Part shown: positions 33,907 through 43,441 of the stretch, one piece after another
How positions within the stretch are numbered: the stretch's first letter is position 1
Layout: the number at the start of each line of letters is the position of its first letter
NCBI RefSeq assembly: GCF_004119495.1
Contig: NZ_NRQU01000023.1
Span: 1-64,000, forward strand
Reading direction: 5' to 3'
Origin: Flavobacterium sp. YO12
Lineage (GTDB): Bacteria; Bacteroidota; Bacteroidia; Flavobacteriales; Flavobacteriaceae
Length of the DNA: 64,000 nucleotides
Notes under the pieces: model-generated
Told to the model about the DNA's origin: nothing
Database searches by the model: none
The model's input: only the letters and a program-made list of their open reading frames with translations
Translations under genes and position numbers: made by a program

Positions 33907-35781
33907 TTAATGAAAATGATCTTCTTCAATCTCAAATTCAGCATCTTTTTCCCAGATTTCCATTTCGCAGGGTTTACAGTTGAATTTTAGTTTGTATTCA
34001 AGTTCTCCCTGTTTTAATACTAATGGCTCTTTTACCTTGACACCAACTATATCTTTTTGGTGTATTGGGCATTTTTTTAATTCGTATTTGATGCAATATT
34101 TCGTTGTCATTACACGAGATTTTCCTGGATCCCATTGTAATTCGAATGCTTTTTCGATTTCAGTCACACCATGACGTTCGTAAAATTTACGAGCCGTTTT
34201 GTTCGAAACATTGTACATGAAATCCAATTTGGTTTCAGGATACGGATGTGACGTTTTTACTAATTGGTGTTCTTGGCGTTTGTAATTTGCCAAACGAATT
34301 TCAGTCAACTGATCGTAAACTGTTCTTCGCATTTCGTTGATTTTTGAAATAGGAAGGAACCAGTTTTGAGAAAACATAATGTTGATTTCATTAGCAGTAT
34401 AAGGCGTGAAACCTGTTTTAGCTAATTGTGTTTTGATATTTTCTTCGATTGATTCGCCAGTTTTTGTTTGCTCTTTTGCGTGATCTAAATTAACGATACT
34501 TACATTTCCGTCTTCATCGGTTGCGATTAATTCAAAACCAGTTTCAGTTTCTGTAAGTAATAAAGTGGTGCTTAATTTACGAACGGCGCTATCTTCTCTT
34601 TCAACAATTTTGATGAAAGCGGCGTCATTATTTCTGTAAATGAAAGTTCCGTCTTTTACTTCTTTTAAAACGTTTGGATAAATTTTGCCGTTTTCGGCTT
34701 TGTTTACATAGATTCCGTCAGCTTCATTATTTTCGTTGATGAAGCAAAGTCCGTCACCGTTGTTTAATAATTCACCGTTTTCGATTTCGTAAGCGTTTCC
34801 AACAGTGCGGATTAATTTACCAATATATTGTCCTTTTGATTTTGGGCTTTCCCAAGAACCAATTGAGGTGTGTCTTTCGTTTACGAAATAATCCGTATAA
34901 CCACGATTGAAGGTTCTGCTTAAAGAAGAATCAAAAGTATACGTACAAGTTCCAGAAGAAGCTTTCATGTATTTTTCGCTTCCTTCACCTTCTAAATAAC
35001 TGTCTAGTTTTTGACGTAAATAAGAAACGTTGTTTTTTACATAAACGACATCTTTCAATCGGCCTTCAATTTTAAAAGAAACGATTCCGGCTTCGATTAA
35101 ATTCGGAATTTGTTCTGAAATATCTAAATCTTTTATCGAAAGCAAGTGGCTGTTTCTGATTAAAGTTTCTCCGTTTCCGTCGATTAAGTTATAAGGCAAA
35201 CGGCAGTTTTGAGCGCAAGAACCACGATTGGCGCTGCGTTCTCCGTTTGCTACACTCATGTAACAGTTTCCACTGAAAGAGACACATAATGCTCCAGTTA
35301 CGAAAAACTCTAATTCAACATCAGCTTCGTCGTAAATCGTTTTAATTTGATGCAAGTTCAACTCACGTGCTAAAACGACACGTTTGATTCCAGCATCTTT
35401 TAAGAATTTTATTTTATCGGCATCACGATTGTTGGCTTGTGTGCTGGCGTGAAGTACGATAGGAGGTAAGTCCATTTCCATAATCGCCATATCTTGAATG
35501 ATCAAGGCATCAACACCAATATCGTATAACTCCCAGATCATTGAACGACACGTTTCAAGTTCGTTATCGTATAAAATGGTATTCATAACAACAAAAACCT
35601 GAGCATTAAATAAATGCGCATATTGTACTAAAGCTGCAACATCTTCAATAGAATTGTTGGCATTAGAACGTGCACCAAATTGTGGTGCTCCAATATATAC
35701 TGCATCGGCGCCACTGTTTATTGCGGCCATTCCTCCAATTAAATCTTTAGCAGGTGCTAATATTTCGATTTTCTTCTTCAT
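33907..35781 (-). CDS. U32-family RNA hydroxylation protein, RlhA-like
   Basis: A 624-residue member of the former peptidase U32 family, now known to include prephenate-dependent RNA hydroxylases. An N-terminal TIM-like barrel (KIEILAPAKDLIGGMAAINSG, ADAVYIGAPQFGARSN) precedes the family signature with cysteines FSGNCYMSVANGERSANRGSC. The long C-terminal region fits the larger RlhA (23S rRNA C2501) group better than the shorter TrhP (tRNA U34), but assignment between them is not certain. A cluster of cysteines near the end (KYCIKYELKKCP, FNCKPCEM) could hold an iron-sulfur cluster. It stands alone. Confidence 0.85.
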   Translation of the reverse strand: MKKKIEILAPAKDLIGGMAAINSGADAVYIGAPQFGARSNANNSIEDVAALVQYAHLFNAQVFVVMNTILYDNELETCRSMIWELYDIGVDALIIQDMAIMEMDLPPIVLHASTQANNRDADKIKFLKDAGIKRVVLARELNLHQIKTIYDEADVELEFFVTGALCVSFSGNCYMSVANGERSANRGSCAQNCRLPYNLIDGNGETLIRNSHLLSIKDLDISEQIPNLIEAGIVSFKIEGRLKDVVYVKNNVSYLRQKLDSYLEGEGSEKYMKASSGTCTYTFDSSLSRTFNRGYTDYFVNERHTSIGSWESPKSKGQYIGKLIRTVGNAYEIENGELLNNGDGLCFINENNEADGIYVNKAENGKIYPNVLKEVKDGTFIYRNNDAAFIKIVEREDSAVRKLSTTLLLTETETGFELIATDEDGNVSIVNLDHAKEQTKTGESIEENIKTQLAKTGFTPYTANEINIMFSQNWFLPISKINEMRRTVYDQLTEIRLANYKRQEHQLVKTSHPYPETKLDFMYNVSNKTARKFYERHGVTEIEKAFELQWDPGKSRVMTTKYCIKYELKKCPIHQKDIVGVKVKEPLVLKQGELEYKLKFNCKPCEMEIWEKDAEFEIEEDHFH

Positions 35782-35920
35782 TTCTAAAACTTTAGACTTT
35801 TGTGGTATTCCCGAAAAAAAGTGTGCAAAGGTCTTATAAAATATTCGAGTTTGCTAATGATAGAGGGATTTTTTTGAAATTGTTAACTTAATATGGAATG
35901 ATGATAAACGAAGTTTTTGT

Positions 35921-36466
35921 TTATTTGGTTGGTTCGTAAATAAGCTGTACTACTCCAGATTTGAAAATATTGGTTTTAAGTAAGGTTAATTCTAGTCGTT
36001 CTTTTAAGTCTTCAAATAATGGCTTACCGCTTCCTAGAGCTATTGGATGGACTGATATTCTGTATATGTCAATAAGATTTAATTGAATAAAGGTTTTAAT
36101 AAGACTTGCTCCACCATAGAGCCAAATGTCACCTCCGGGTTGTTTTTTAATCTCATTTATTTTTGTTACAATATCTGAGTTTATAAATGTTGCTTTGTTG
36201 TCTTGTCTGCTTTGACTTGAAAAAACATATTTCTTTTTTGAATGTACTCCTTTCCAAAGCATTAGTTCTGCATTACTTGCATTTGTTTCTGGCTGATAAT
36301 TGCCCCAAGAATCATAACTTACCCGACCATAAAAAATGGTATCTATACCTGATAGAAATCGATCAAAATCTATTTCGTCATCCATAATACACCAATCAAT
36401 TTCTCCATTTGGACCTTCAATAAAGCCATCTAAGGTTACAGCTAAATCTAGAATTACTTTTTTCAT
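35921..36466 (-). CDS. Dihydrofolate reductase-like (RibD C-terminal) protein
   Basis: A 181-residue protein of the dihydrofolate-reductase fold used also in the RibD C-terminal domain. It begins KKVILDLAVTLDGFIEGPNG, has DTIFYGRVSYDSW for NADPH binding and GGDIWLYGGASLIKTFI toward the end. Small members like this are common orphan reductases; neither folate nor riboflavin synthesis is established. No neighbour hints at its substrate. Confidence 0.88.
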   Translation of the reverse strand: MKKVILDLAVTLDGFIEGPNGEIDWCIMDDEIDFDRFLSGIDTIFYGRVSYDSWGNYQPETNASNAELMLWKGVHSKKKYVFSSQSRQDNKATFINSDIVTKINEIKKQPGGDIWLYGGASLIKTFIQLNLIDIYRISVHPIALGSGKPLFEDLKERLELTLLKTNIFKSGVVQLIYEPTK

Positions 36467-36526
36467 TTGTCAAATTTTTATGTTTGTTACAATTTAATAA
36501 AAGATAGTTTTTAATTTGAATAAAAC

Positions 36527-37117
36527 CTAATCTAGAGGGATAGAATATCCAATAGCAAATACACTGGTTGACTGTTTTGCAGCAGGATGAAAATATCCAG
36601 AAATACCAATTTCCAGGCTGTTTTTTCTGCCCAGCGCTAATCCAATACTAAATGGGATATGCAGTAAAACATCACTTTTGTTAAAATTAATGTTTGGTGT
36701 AAAGGTTTCGAATTTACCTATCGAAGTTCCTATACCACCTTCGATAAATGGTGCTACCCATGGAATTGGTGCGCAAATACGAACTTTTCCTCCCATTAAA
36801 AAAGCATTAGTTGTTACTTTATATTGAGGTTGGTTTTGTATATTTTGATCTTTATCTACAGATTCAAAAATGGCGCCAGCATAAGGTCTTATACTTAGCC
36901 ATGATTTTACTCCTAAAACATATTCTGCTTGAAGATAAAGTCCGCCTCCCATAACATCTACTTCTTCCTGACTTCCATAATCTTCGATGTAATATGAACT
37001 GCTCGATCCATAACCTATGGATGCTTTAATAAAATTACCCATAGTCTGGGCTTTTGAATGAGACGAAAATAATAGTGTAAACATTATAGCAGTAAAATAG
37101 CGTAGAGTTAAGGTCAT
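36527..37117 (-). CDS. Small outer-membrane beta-barrel-like protein
   Basis: A 196-residue exported protein. Signal peptide ends near SSHSKA. The mature part alternates hydrophobic and polar residues in eight or so strands (KASIGYGSSSSYYIEDYG, GGLYLQAEYVLGVKSWL, LHIPFSIGLALGRKNSLEIGI) and ends SVFAIGYSIPLD, like small outer-membrane barrels of Bacteroidota. There is no recognised domain name. Function unknown. Confidence 0.65.
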   Translation of the reverse strand: MTLTLRYFTAIMFTLLFSSHSKAQTMGNFIKASIGYGSSSSYYIEDYGSQEEVDVMGGGLYLQAEYVLGVKSWLSIRPYAGAIFESVDKDQNIQNQPQYKVTTNAFLMGGKVRICAPIPWVAPFIEGGIGTSIGKFETFTPNINFNKSDVLLHIPFSIGLALGRKNSLEIGISGYFHPAAKQSTSVFAIGYSIPLD

Positions 37118-37261
37118 TGATTTTTTTTTTAGTTTATTAAATGGTGAGGCGAATATAAGAATTTATTTACATGTTTAAACAAAGACAAAAAAACAGCTTA
37201 AAGTATAAAAGTGATGAAACTTTTGAACCTTAAGCCGTTTTAATAAAACTTATTTATGTTG

Positions 37262-38452
37262 TTATGCAGTCAAAGCTTCTTTGATTCTGCGTAATGCTTC
37301 TTTTAAAATATTGTCGCTTGTTGCGTAAGAGAAACGAATACAATTTGGATTTCCGAAAGCGTCTCCGGTTACAGTTGCAACGTTAGCTTCAGCTAAAAGA
37401 TACATCGAAACGTCGTTTGCATCTTTAATTTCAGTTCCTTTTAAAGTTTTTCCGAAGAAAGAAGAAACGTCTGGGAAAACGTAAAATGCTCCTTCTGGAA
37501 CGTTGATTTTTACTCCAGGAATTTCTTTTAATAATCCAACCACTAAATCTCTACGTGTGTGGAACGCCTGAACCATGTGGTTTAATACACTTGGATCTGC
37601 ATCTACAGCTGTGATTGTAGCACGTTGCGCCACAGAATTTGCTCCAGATGTTACTTGTCCTTGAATTTTTGTACATGCTTTTGCAATAAATTCTGGTGCT
37701 CCAATATAACCAATTCTGTATCCTGTCATGGCGAAAGCTTTTGCAACTCCGTTTACAGTGATTGTTCTTTCTAACATTCCTGGAATTGAACCGATACTGC
37801 AGAAAGTTCCTGAGAAATTGATATGCTCATAGATTTCATCTGCAACTACGTAAATATTTGGGTGTTTTTCTAAAACTTTTGCAAGTGCTGTTAGTTCTTC
37901 TCTACTGTAAACAGAACCTGAAGGGTTGCAAGGAGAAGAAAACCACATCATTTTTGTTTTTGGTGTGATGGCAGCTTCTAATTGTTCTGGAGTGATTTTG
38001 AAATCTGTATCTACAGAAGTTGGAACTTCAATAGGTACTCCTCCAGAAAGTTTTACGATTTCGAAATATGAAACCCAGTATGGCGCTGGTAAAATAACTT
38101 CGTCACCATCGTTTAACATTACTTGTGCAATGTTGTATAAAGATTGTTTTGCTCCTGTAGAAACTACGATTTGAGTTGGTTTGTACTCTAATCCGTTGTC
38201 TCTTTTAAATTTTCTACAGATTGCTTCTCTTAATTCAAGGTAACCTTCTACTGGAGAATATGTGCTATAATTTTCGTCTACTGCTTTTTTAACAGCTTCT
38301 TTAATAAAGTCAGGTGTATTAAAGTCAGGCTCACCTAGGCTTAAACTGATAATGTCTTTTCCTTGTGCTTTTAATTCGCGAGCTAATGCTGCCATTGCTA
38401 ATGTTTGTGAAGTCGCAAGGTTGTTGATTCTGTCTGAAAGAATATGGTTCAT
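37262..38452 (-). CDS. Class I/II aminotransferase, aspartate type
   Basis: A PLP-dependent aminotransferase of 396 residues, fold type I. SLGEPDFNTPDFIKEAV opens it, SSPCNPSGSVYSREEL follows, VADEIYEHINF has the cofactor Asp, and NGVAKAFAMTGYRIGYIG holds the Schiff-base lysine. Close relatives are aspartate (or aspartate/prephenate) aminotransferases, linking oxaloacetate and aspartate. Substrate choice cannot be fixed from motifs. It is a single-gene unit. Confidence 0.93.
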   Translation of the reverse strand: MNHILSDRINNLATSQTLAMAALARELKAQGKDIISLSLGEPDFNTPDFIKEAVKKAVDENYSTYSPVEGYLELREAICRKFKRDNGLEYKPTQIVVSTGAKQSLYNIAQVMLNDGDEVILPAPYWVSYFEIVKLSGGVPIEVPTSVDTDFKITPEQLEAAITPKTKMMWFSSPCNPSGSVYSREELTALAKVLEKHPNIYVVADEIYEHINFSGTFCSIGSIPGMLERTITVNGVAKAFAMTGYRIGYIGAPEFIAKACTKIQGQVTSGANSVAQRATITAVDADPSVLNHMVQAFHTRRDLVVGLLKEIPGVKINVPEGAFYVFPDVSSFFGKTLKGTEIKDANDVSMYLLAEANVATVTGDAFGNPNCIRFSYATSDNILKEALRRIKEALTA

Positions 38453-38524
38453 TATAAAAATTTTGAATGTCCTTAATTTTCAACTTTTAATTAAGGAAGG
38501 TTATTATTAATAGATTTTTTTAGC

Positions 38525-39622
38525 TTAAACTGATAATTCAGGTTTCATTCCTAAATCGCGTAAATGCTTAAAGTGTGCAATAATAGCACTTCGCATTGTT
38601 TTGTATTCATAATAAGGCAAGTTGCACTCCTTTGCAGTTTCTTTTACGATTTTTGCAATTTTACCATAATGTATATGACTTATATTTGGAAAAATATGAT
38701 GTTCGATTTGATGATTCAATCCTCCTGTGTACCAGTTAACAATTGCATTTTTTGGAGCAAAATTTGTTGTAGTAAACAATTGGTGAATTGCCCAAGTATT
38801 GTCCATTTCTCCTAATTCATTTGGGGTTGGATTTGTAGTATGTTCTACAACGTGAGCCAACTGAAAAACAACACTTAAGATTAATCCTGCAGTGTAGTGC
38901 ATTACGAAAAAGCCAAGAAGAACTTTCCACCAAGTAATTCCTATTACAATTGGTAAAACAATCCAAATAGAAACATATATAATTTTGGTGATGATTAAAG
39001 TTGTCCAAAGAATTTTTGGGCTTTTTGGTTCACCATAAGATAATTTTCTTTTAAGGTAGTTTCTCATTTGCTTAAAATCGGTAGTAATGGCCCAATTAAA
39101 AGTCAATAACCCATATAAGAAAACAGAATAATAATGTTGAAAACGATGAAAACTATGCCATTTTGCATCTTGAGTAAAACGGATAATTCTTCCAGCATCT
39201 AAATCTTCGTCATGTCCTGGAATGTTGGTATATGTATGATGAAGCACATTATGCTGTACCTGCCAGTTGTAAACATTTCCTGCCAGTACATAAATAGTAC
39301 CTCCCATAAATTTGTTAATCCAGTTTATATTAGAATACGAACCATGATTTCCATCATGCATTACATTCATTCCAACACCAGCCATACCAATACCAATTAC
39401 GATCGATAAAAGAAGCATTACCCAAAAAGGCATATTAAGTGTAAGGATTAAAAAATACGGAGTAAGAAAAACCGCGAACAGAATAACAGCTTTTAAGTGC
39501 AGCTTCCAGTTTCCGGTCTTCTGAATGTTGTTCTCTTTAAAGTAATTGTTTACCCGAGAGTTAAGTGTTCTGAAAAACTTCAGATTGTCTTGCCTTGCAA
39601 AAGTTGGAGCAGTGTTATTCAT
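38525..39622 (-). CDS. Membrane fatty-acid desaturase
   Basis: A 365-residue membrane di-iron desaturase. Three histidine boxes are present: HDGNH, HNVLHH and HQIEHH, the last in GGLNHQIEHHIFPNISHIHY. The third box contains Gln-x-x-His-His, as in front-end (delta-5/6) desaturases, but the cytochrome b5 domain is absent. Four membrane helices lie around the boxes. It may adjust membrane lipids to temperature; the double-bond position is unknown. Divergent from rsmG, with a TAnnTTTG element 20 bases upstream. Confidence 0.9.
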   Translation of the reverse strand: MNNTAPTFARQDNLKFFRTLNSRVNNYFKENNIQKTGNWKLHLKAVILFAVFLTPYFLILTLNMPFWVMLLLSIVIGIGMAGVGMNVMHDGNHGSYSNINWINKFMGGTIYVLAGNVYNWQVQHNVLHHTYTNIPGHDEDLDAGRIIRFTQDAKWHSFHRFQHYYSVFLYGLLTFNWAITTDFKQMRNYLKRKLSYGEPKSPKILWTTLIITKIIYVSIWIVLPIVIGITWWKVLLGFFVMHYTAGLILSVVFQLAHVVEHTTNPTPNELGEMDNTWAIHQLFTTTNFAPKNAIVNWYTGGLNHQIEHHIFPNISHIHYGKIAKIVKETAKECNLPYYEYKTMRSAIIAHFKHLRDLGMKPELSV

Positions 39623-39642
39623 AATTAATTTAAATAGTTTTC

Positions 39643-39650
39643 AAAGGTAA
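39643..39650 (-). promoter_or_regulatory. -7 element of the desaturase gene
   Basis: TACCTTTG on the minus strand, matching TAnnTTTG, with a TTG about 21 bases upstream. Confidence 0.5.
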
Positions 39651-39705
39651 TTATTATAAATTTTCAATTTGCAAAATTGAGTTAAATATTTCAATCGTAA
39701 AGTAG

Positions 39706-39713
39706 TACTTTTG
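39706..39713 (+). promoter_or_regulatory. -7 element of rsmG
   Basis: TACTTTTG matches TAnnTTTG and lies 16 bases before the rsmG ATG at 39730. Confidence 0.5.
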
Positions 39714-39729
39714 TTAAAAATTTAGAGCA

Positions 39730-40359
39730 ATGGATGAGATATTGAAATATTTTCCTGATTTGACCGATCTTCAAATCGAACAATTTCAAAAATTAGACTT
39801 TTTATACCACGATTGGAATGAAAAAATTAATGTAATTTCTAGAAAAGATATTGATGCCTTATATACAAAACACATCTTGCATTCTTTAGGAATTGCTAAA
39901 ATCATGAAATTTGAGCCGGGAGCAACAGTTCTTGATGTTGGAACTGGAGGTGGCTTTCCTGGGATTCCGTTGGCGATTCTTTTTCCTGAAACACGTTTTT
40001 ACTTAATTGATGTAATCGCAAAAAAAATAAAAGTTGTTCAAGGTGTTGTTGATGCATTAGAATTAAAGAACGTAAAAGCGGAACAAAAGCGTGCAGAATT
40101 AGTAAAGGGTGATTTTGACTTTATTGTCAGCCGTGCCGTAACCAATATGCCAGATTTTGTTTCTTGGATAAAAGATAAAATTAAAAAGCAGCACAAGCAT
40201 ACTTTGAAAAACGGAATTTTGTATTTGAAAGGAGGAGATCTGACAGAAGAATTAAAAGATTTTCCAAATACAACTCTGTATGACTTATCAGAAATATTTG
40301 ACGATGAATTTTTTGAAACTAAAAAAGTGGTTCATCTGCCTTTAAAATTTAAAGCTTAA
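39730..40359 (+). CDS. rsmG: 16S rRNA (guanine-N7) methyltransferase RsmG
   Basis: Methylates G527 of 16S rRNA with SAM. A 209-residue Rossmann-fold protein: NVISRKDIDALYTKHILHSL near the start, VLDVGTGGGFPGIPLAILFP for SAM binding, and the FIVSRAVTNMPDF motif. Loss of this gene gives low-level streptomycin resistance in other bacteria. Divergent from the desaturase gene and ended by a hairpin shared with the next gene. Confidence 0.96.
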   Translation: MDEILKYFPDLTDLQIEQFQKLDFLYHDWNEKINVISRKDIDALYTKHILHSLGIAKIMKFEPGATVLDVGTGGGFPGIPLAILFPETRFYLIDVIAKKIKVVQGVVDALELKNVKAEQKRAELVKGDFDFIVSRAVTNMPDFVSWIKDKIKKQHKHTLKNGILYLKGGDLTEELKDFPNTTLYDLSEIFDDEFFETKKVVHLPLKFKA

Positions 40360-40371
40360 ATTAAACATAAA

Positions 40372-40409
40372 AAAATAACCCGAATGAATTTTCTTTCGGG
40401 TTATTTTTT
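40372..40409. terminator. Bidirectional terminator between rsmG and an unknown gene
   Basis: AAAATAACCCGAA and TTTCGGGTTATTTT form a hairpin with A and T runs on both sides, between convergent genes. Confidence 0.85.
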
Positions 40410-40427
40410 GAATTAATATTAGGTTGG

Positions 40428-41159
40428 TTAGGATGCCTTTTTAGCAGAATTCAAAAAAGGATTTGCTTTAAGATTTAAATTATCAATAAAATTTTGAATT
40501 GCATTTTCTGACGCTTCAAGACTGTATTTAAACTCAGGATCAAAGAAAAAATCGCGGCATATTACAGGCTCATTTGATGAATTGTAAACTGCCTCATCAG
40601 ATTCGTCTAAATCAATATAACTATAAGTACAAGGATAAAGTGAAACTAAGTTAGCAATTGTGCTGCTAAGCCATTTGTCAAAAGTTTTCTTTTTTGGAGT
40701 AATATGACGCGCTAACAATGCTAATCCTAAAAGTTCATTTTGTAAAAAATAAGATCCTTTTCTATATCTAACATCAATCATAGTCACGTTCATTAAAGCA
40801 ATCCATAATGCACCGTCAACAGGACCTGCGGCAGGAATTTCAAGTTCTGTATCAAACAATAAAGGATTTGTCTGCTCTCGGTTATTAATAGAGCACCAAA
40901 GAGCTTCAATTCGTTTTTGGGTGTCATTTGTTGTTTGTGTGAATCCTGTAAAGCGCCAATAAATCCATTCTAACAATGCCGCAGTTAGACCAATAGAGCC
41001 TTTATGGTTAATATGGGTTAACGCATTTTCCAACTCTTGATTTTGTTCAAGAGGATCTAAAAATTTGTTTATTTTCTTCCGAGTCCACGTAAAATCAATT
41101 GAATGACCAATACTTTTTGATTCTAAAATTATTTTAGGGACATTGTTTAAATTCCTCAT
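40428..41159 (-). CDS. Conserved-looking protein of unknown function
   Basis: A 243-residue soluble protein with no signal peptide or membrane segment and no domain I recognise. It is rich in aromatic and Asn residues, with segments such as GSIGLTAALLEWIYWRFTGF, AAGPVDGALWIALMNVTMID and a C-terminal NPFLNSAKKAS. Codon use and base composition match its neighbours. It stands alone, convergent with rsmG and divergent from the carbonic anhydrase gene. Confidence 0.72.
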   Translation of the reverse strand: MRNLNNVPKIILESKSIGHSIDFTWTRKKINKFLDPLEQNQELENALTHINHKGSIGLTAALLEWIYWRFTGFTQTTNDTQKRIEALWCSINNREQTNPLLFDTELEIPAAGPVDGALWIALMNVTMIDVRYRKGSYFLQNELLGLALLARHITPKKKTFDKWLSSTIANLVSLYPCTYSYIDLDESDEAVYNSSNEPVICRDFFFDPEFKYSLEASENAIQNFIDNLNLKANPFLNSAKKAS

Positions 41160-41434
41160 TTGATTAATGTGTTAAATTATTTTAGACAAATTTAAAGTGA
41201 TGTTTTTTTACGAAATGTTATTAGAAGTTTTTAAAACAACAAAATAAGTTTTTTAACAAAGTGTATGATATTGACAATCAATAAAATAAGAAAAGTATTA
41301 CAATAATTATTCAAAAAATGCCAGTTAAAGTAATGTTAATTTGTGTAAATTTAATTTGGTAAAAATTGTAAGAAATTCTATTTTACTTTGATTGATTATT
41401 TGAACCTTTTTTATTATTTAATTTAAAAATATGT

Positions 41435-42202
41435 ATGATGAATAAAATACTTTGTACGATTGGTTTAATGATGTTTTTCGTAGCTTCTTGCGAGAAAAAA
41501 CAAACAAAAGAAGCGCAAGAGCCTGAAGAATTACATGAAAATGTAATGATCGAAACAGCTTCAAAATTAGTTCCATTAAAAGAAAAAGTTCTAACTGCAG
41601 AACAACAAAAAGCACTTACACCCGATTTGGTTATTCAGAGATTGAAAGAGGGAAATAAGCGGTATATGAATAACGACTTAACTTTAAGAGATCATTCAGC
41701 ATTGGTTCGTGATGCCGTTGAAGGGCAATACCCAAAAGCAGTTATTCTTTCTTGTGTTGACAGCAGAATTCCTGTAGAAGATGTTTTTGATAAAGGAATT
41801 GGAGATCTTTTTGTTGGAAGAGTCGCTGGGAATTTTGTTAATGAAGATTTATTAGGCAGTATGGAATTTGGCTGTAAAGTTTCTGGAGCAAAACTCATTT
41901 TGGTTTTAGGACATGAATCCTGCGGAGCTATAAAATCAGCGATTGACAATGTAGAATTAGGAAATATCACGGCGATGCTTGCTAAAATAAAACCGGCAAT
42001 AGCAAAATCTCAAGATTTTAAAGGAGACAAAACTTCTAAAAATGATGAATTTGTAGAGCATGTTGCAAAAACGAATGTGCTTGAAACAATTGAAGATATC
42101 AAAGCAAAAAGTCCTATTTTAAAAGAAATGGCAGATAAAGGCGAAATCAAAATCGTAGGAGCTTATTATGATTTACATTCTGGAGAAGTTGTTTTTCTTT
42201 AA
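41435..42202 (+). CDS. Beta-carbonic anhydrase, lipoprotein form
   Basis: Hydrates CO2 to bicarbonate. Zinc ligands are the Cys and Asp of ILSCVDSRIP and the His and Cys of LGHESCGAIKSA; the Asp-Arg dyad is complete. The N-terminus (KILCTIGLMMFFVASC) is a lipoprotein signal with lipobox cysteine, so the enzyme is envelope-attached, which is unusual for the usually cytoplasmic beta class. A short linker precedes the catalytic domain from about residue 60. Ends at a strong terminator; no bicarbonate transporter is adjacent. Confidence 0.92.
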   Translation: MMNKILCTIGLMMFFVASCEKKQTKEAQEPEELHENVMIETASKLVPLKEKVLTAEQQKALTPDLVIQRLKEGNKRYMNNDLTLRDHSALVRDAVEGQYPKAVILSCVDSRIPVEDVFDKGIGDLFVGRVAGNFVNEDLLGSMEFGCKVSGAKLILVLGHESCGAIKSAIDNVELGNITAMLAKIKPAIAKSQDFKGDKTSKNDEFVEHVAKTNVLETIEDIKAKSPILKEMADKGEIKIVGAYYDLHSGEVVFL

Positions 42203-42221
42203 TTCTATAAACATTAAAAAT

Positions 42222-42256
42222 AAAAGCCGAATCTTGAAAATAGATTCGGCTTTTTT
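42222..42256 (+). terminator. Terminator of the carbonic anhydrase gene
   Basis: AAAAGCCGAATCT and AGATTCGGCTTTTT form a 13-bp stem followed by T. The stem is reused at 45922 and 49207. Confidence 0.9.
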
Positions 42257-42385
42257 CATGCAGATAAAATTCTAAGCAAGAAAATTTCATTTATCACCTA
42301 TTATTTTTCTTTCATGTACTTTTATTTGTTCGCTCTATATTAGAGAAATACCTTTACGATGTAATAAATATCTTTTACTTTGAAA

Positions 42386-43441
42386 ATGAATAAAACAATA
42401 TCGACTTATTGGAAAATTCAACTAACAGGATGGCTTACAGCATCTTTATACTGGGGATTTCAGGCTTTTTTCAGCGGTAATTTTATCTGGAAAATTGGTG
42501 TTGCCGATTTAATACTAGATGTCTCGATTGGCATTGGACTAACACATCTTTACCGAAATTTTGTTTTAAAAAAGAGATGGAATAAATTAAATCTAAAAAA
42601 ATTAATTCCAAAAATGATAATAGGGGTTTTGATACTTTCTTTGGTATACACCGTTTTGATTGCTGGTAAATTATATCTCGTTCGTCTCTTTATACTAAAG
42701 GGCGATCTTTTACCATTTACGGTATTTTTTAAGTCGATGCAATTACAAATTTTTATTACAGGAACCAGGTTAATGTCGATTTGGGTATTAGCGTATCACC
42801 TTTATCACTATTCAAGACTTGAATTGCAAACAGTAAAAGAAAACGCTAGACTGTCTATTATTGTAAAAGAAGCACAACTTAATAATTTGAGTGCGCAACT
42901 TAATCCGCATTTCTTTTTTAATTCATTAAATAATATAAAATTTTTAGTATTAGAGAATCCACATTTAGCCAGAAGAGCAATTGACCTTTTGTCTGAATTG
43001 TTAAGGAATTCTTTAAGCAGTAATGTTGAGAAATTAATTCTTTTAAGTGATGAAATTAATCTTGTTAGAGATTATCTCGAATTAGAAAAAATGCGTTTTG
43101 AAGAACGCTTGCAAATCAAAATTGAAGCAAATGAAAAAGAATTAACGCATTTGATTCTGCCTTTTAGTATTCAGTCATTGGTTGAAAACGCTGTTAAACA
43201 TGGAATTGAAAAAAGAAAAAACGGCGGATTTATAGAAGTAAAAGTAAAAGCTGAATATGATTTAATCAAAATTACGGTTCAAAATTCAGGTAAACTCAGC
43301 AAAGAAATAAAGGATTCGGGTATTGGATTAAAGAATCTAAAAGAGCGATTGCTGCTGCAATATAATGGGCAAGCTTTTTTTGAAATTAAAGAGATGCAGG
43401 ATGAAACAGTTTTGGCAACCATTTTAATACCATCGAAATGA
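42386..43441 (+). CDS. LytS-type sensor histidine kinase
   Basis: A 351-residue kinase. Four membrane helices occupy about residues 8-140 with no extracellular sensing domain of note. A short coiled linker leads to the His_kinase domain, phospho-accepting motif LNPHFFFNSLNNIKF, and the ATPase with SLVENAVKHGIEKRK and a glycine box SGIGLKNLKERL. The ATG at 42386 is chosen over a TTG six bases earlier. It overlaps the response regulator by four bases (ATGA), so the pair is coupled. Confidence 0.92.
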   Translation: MNKTISTYWKIQLTGWLTASLYWGFQAFFSGNFIWKIGVADLILDVSIGIGLTHLYRNFVLKKRWNKLNLKKLIPKMIIGVLILSLVYTVLIAGKLYLVRLFILKGDLLPFTVFFKSMQLQIFITGTRLMSIWVLAYHLYHYSRLELQTVKENARLSIIVKEAQLNNLSAQLNPHFFFNSLNNIKFLVLENPHLARRAIDLLSELLRNSLSSNVEKLILLSDEINLVRDYLELEKMRFEERLQIKIEANEKELTHLILPFSIQSLVENAVKHGIEKRKNGGFIEVKVKAEYDLIKITVQNSGKLSKEIKDSGIGLKNLKERLLLQYNGQAFFEIKEMQDETVLATILIPSK

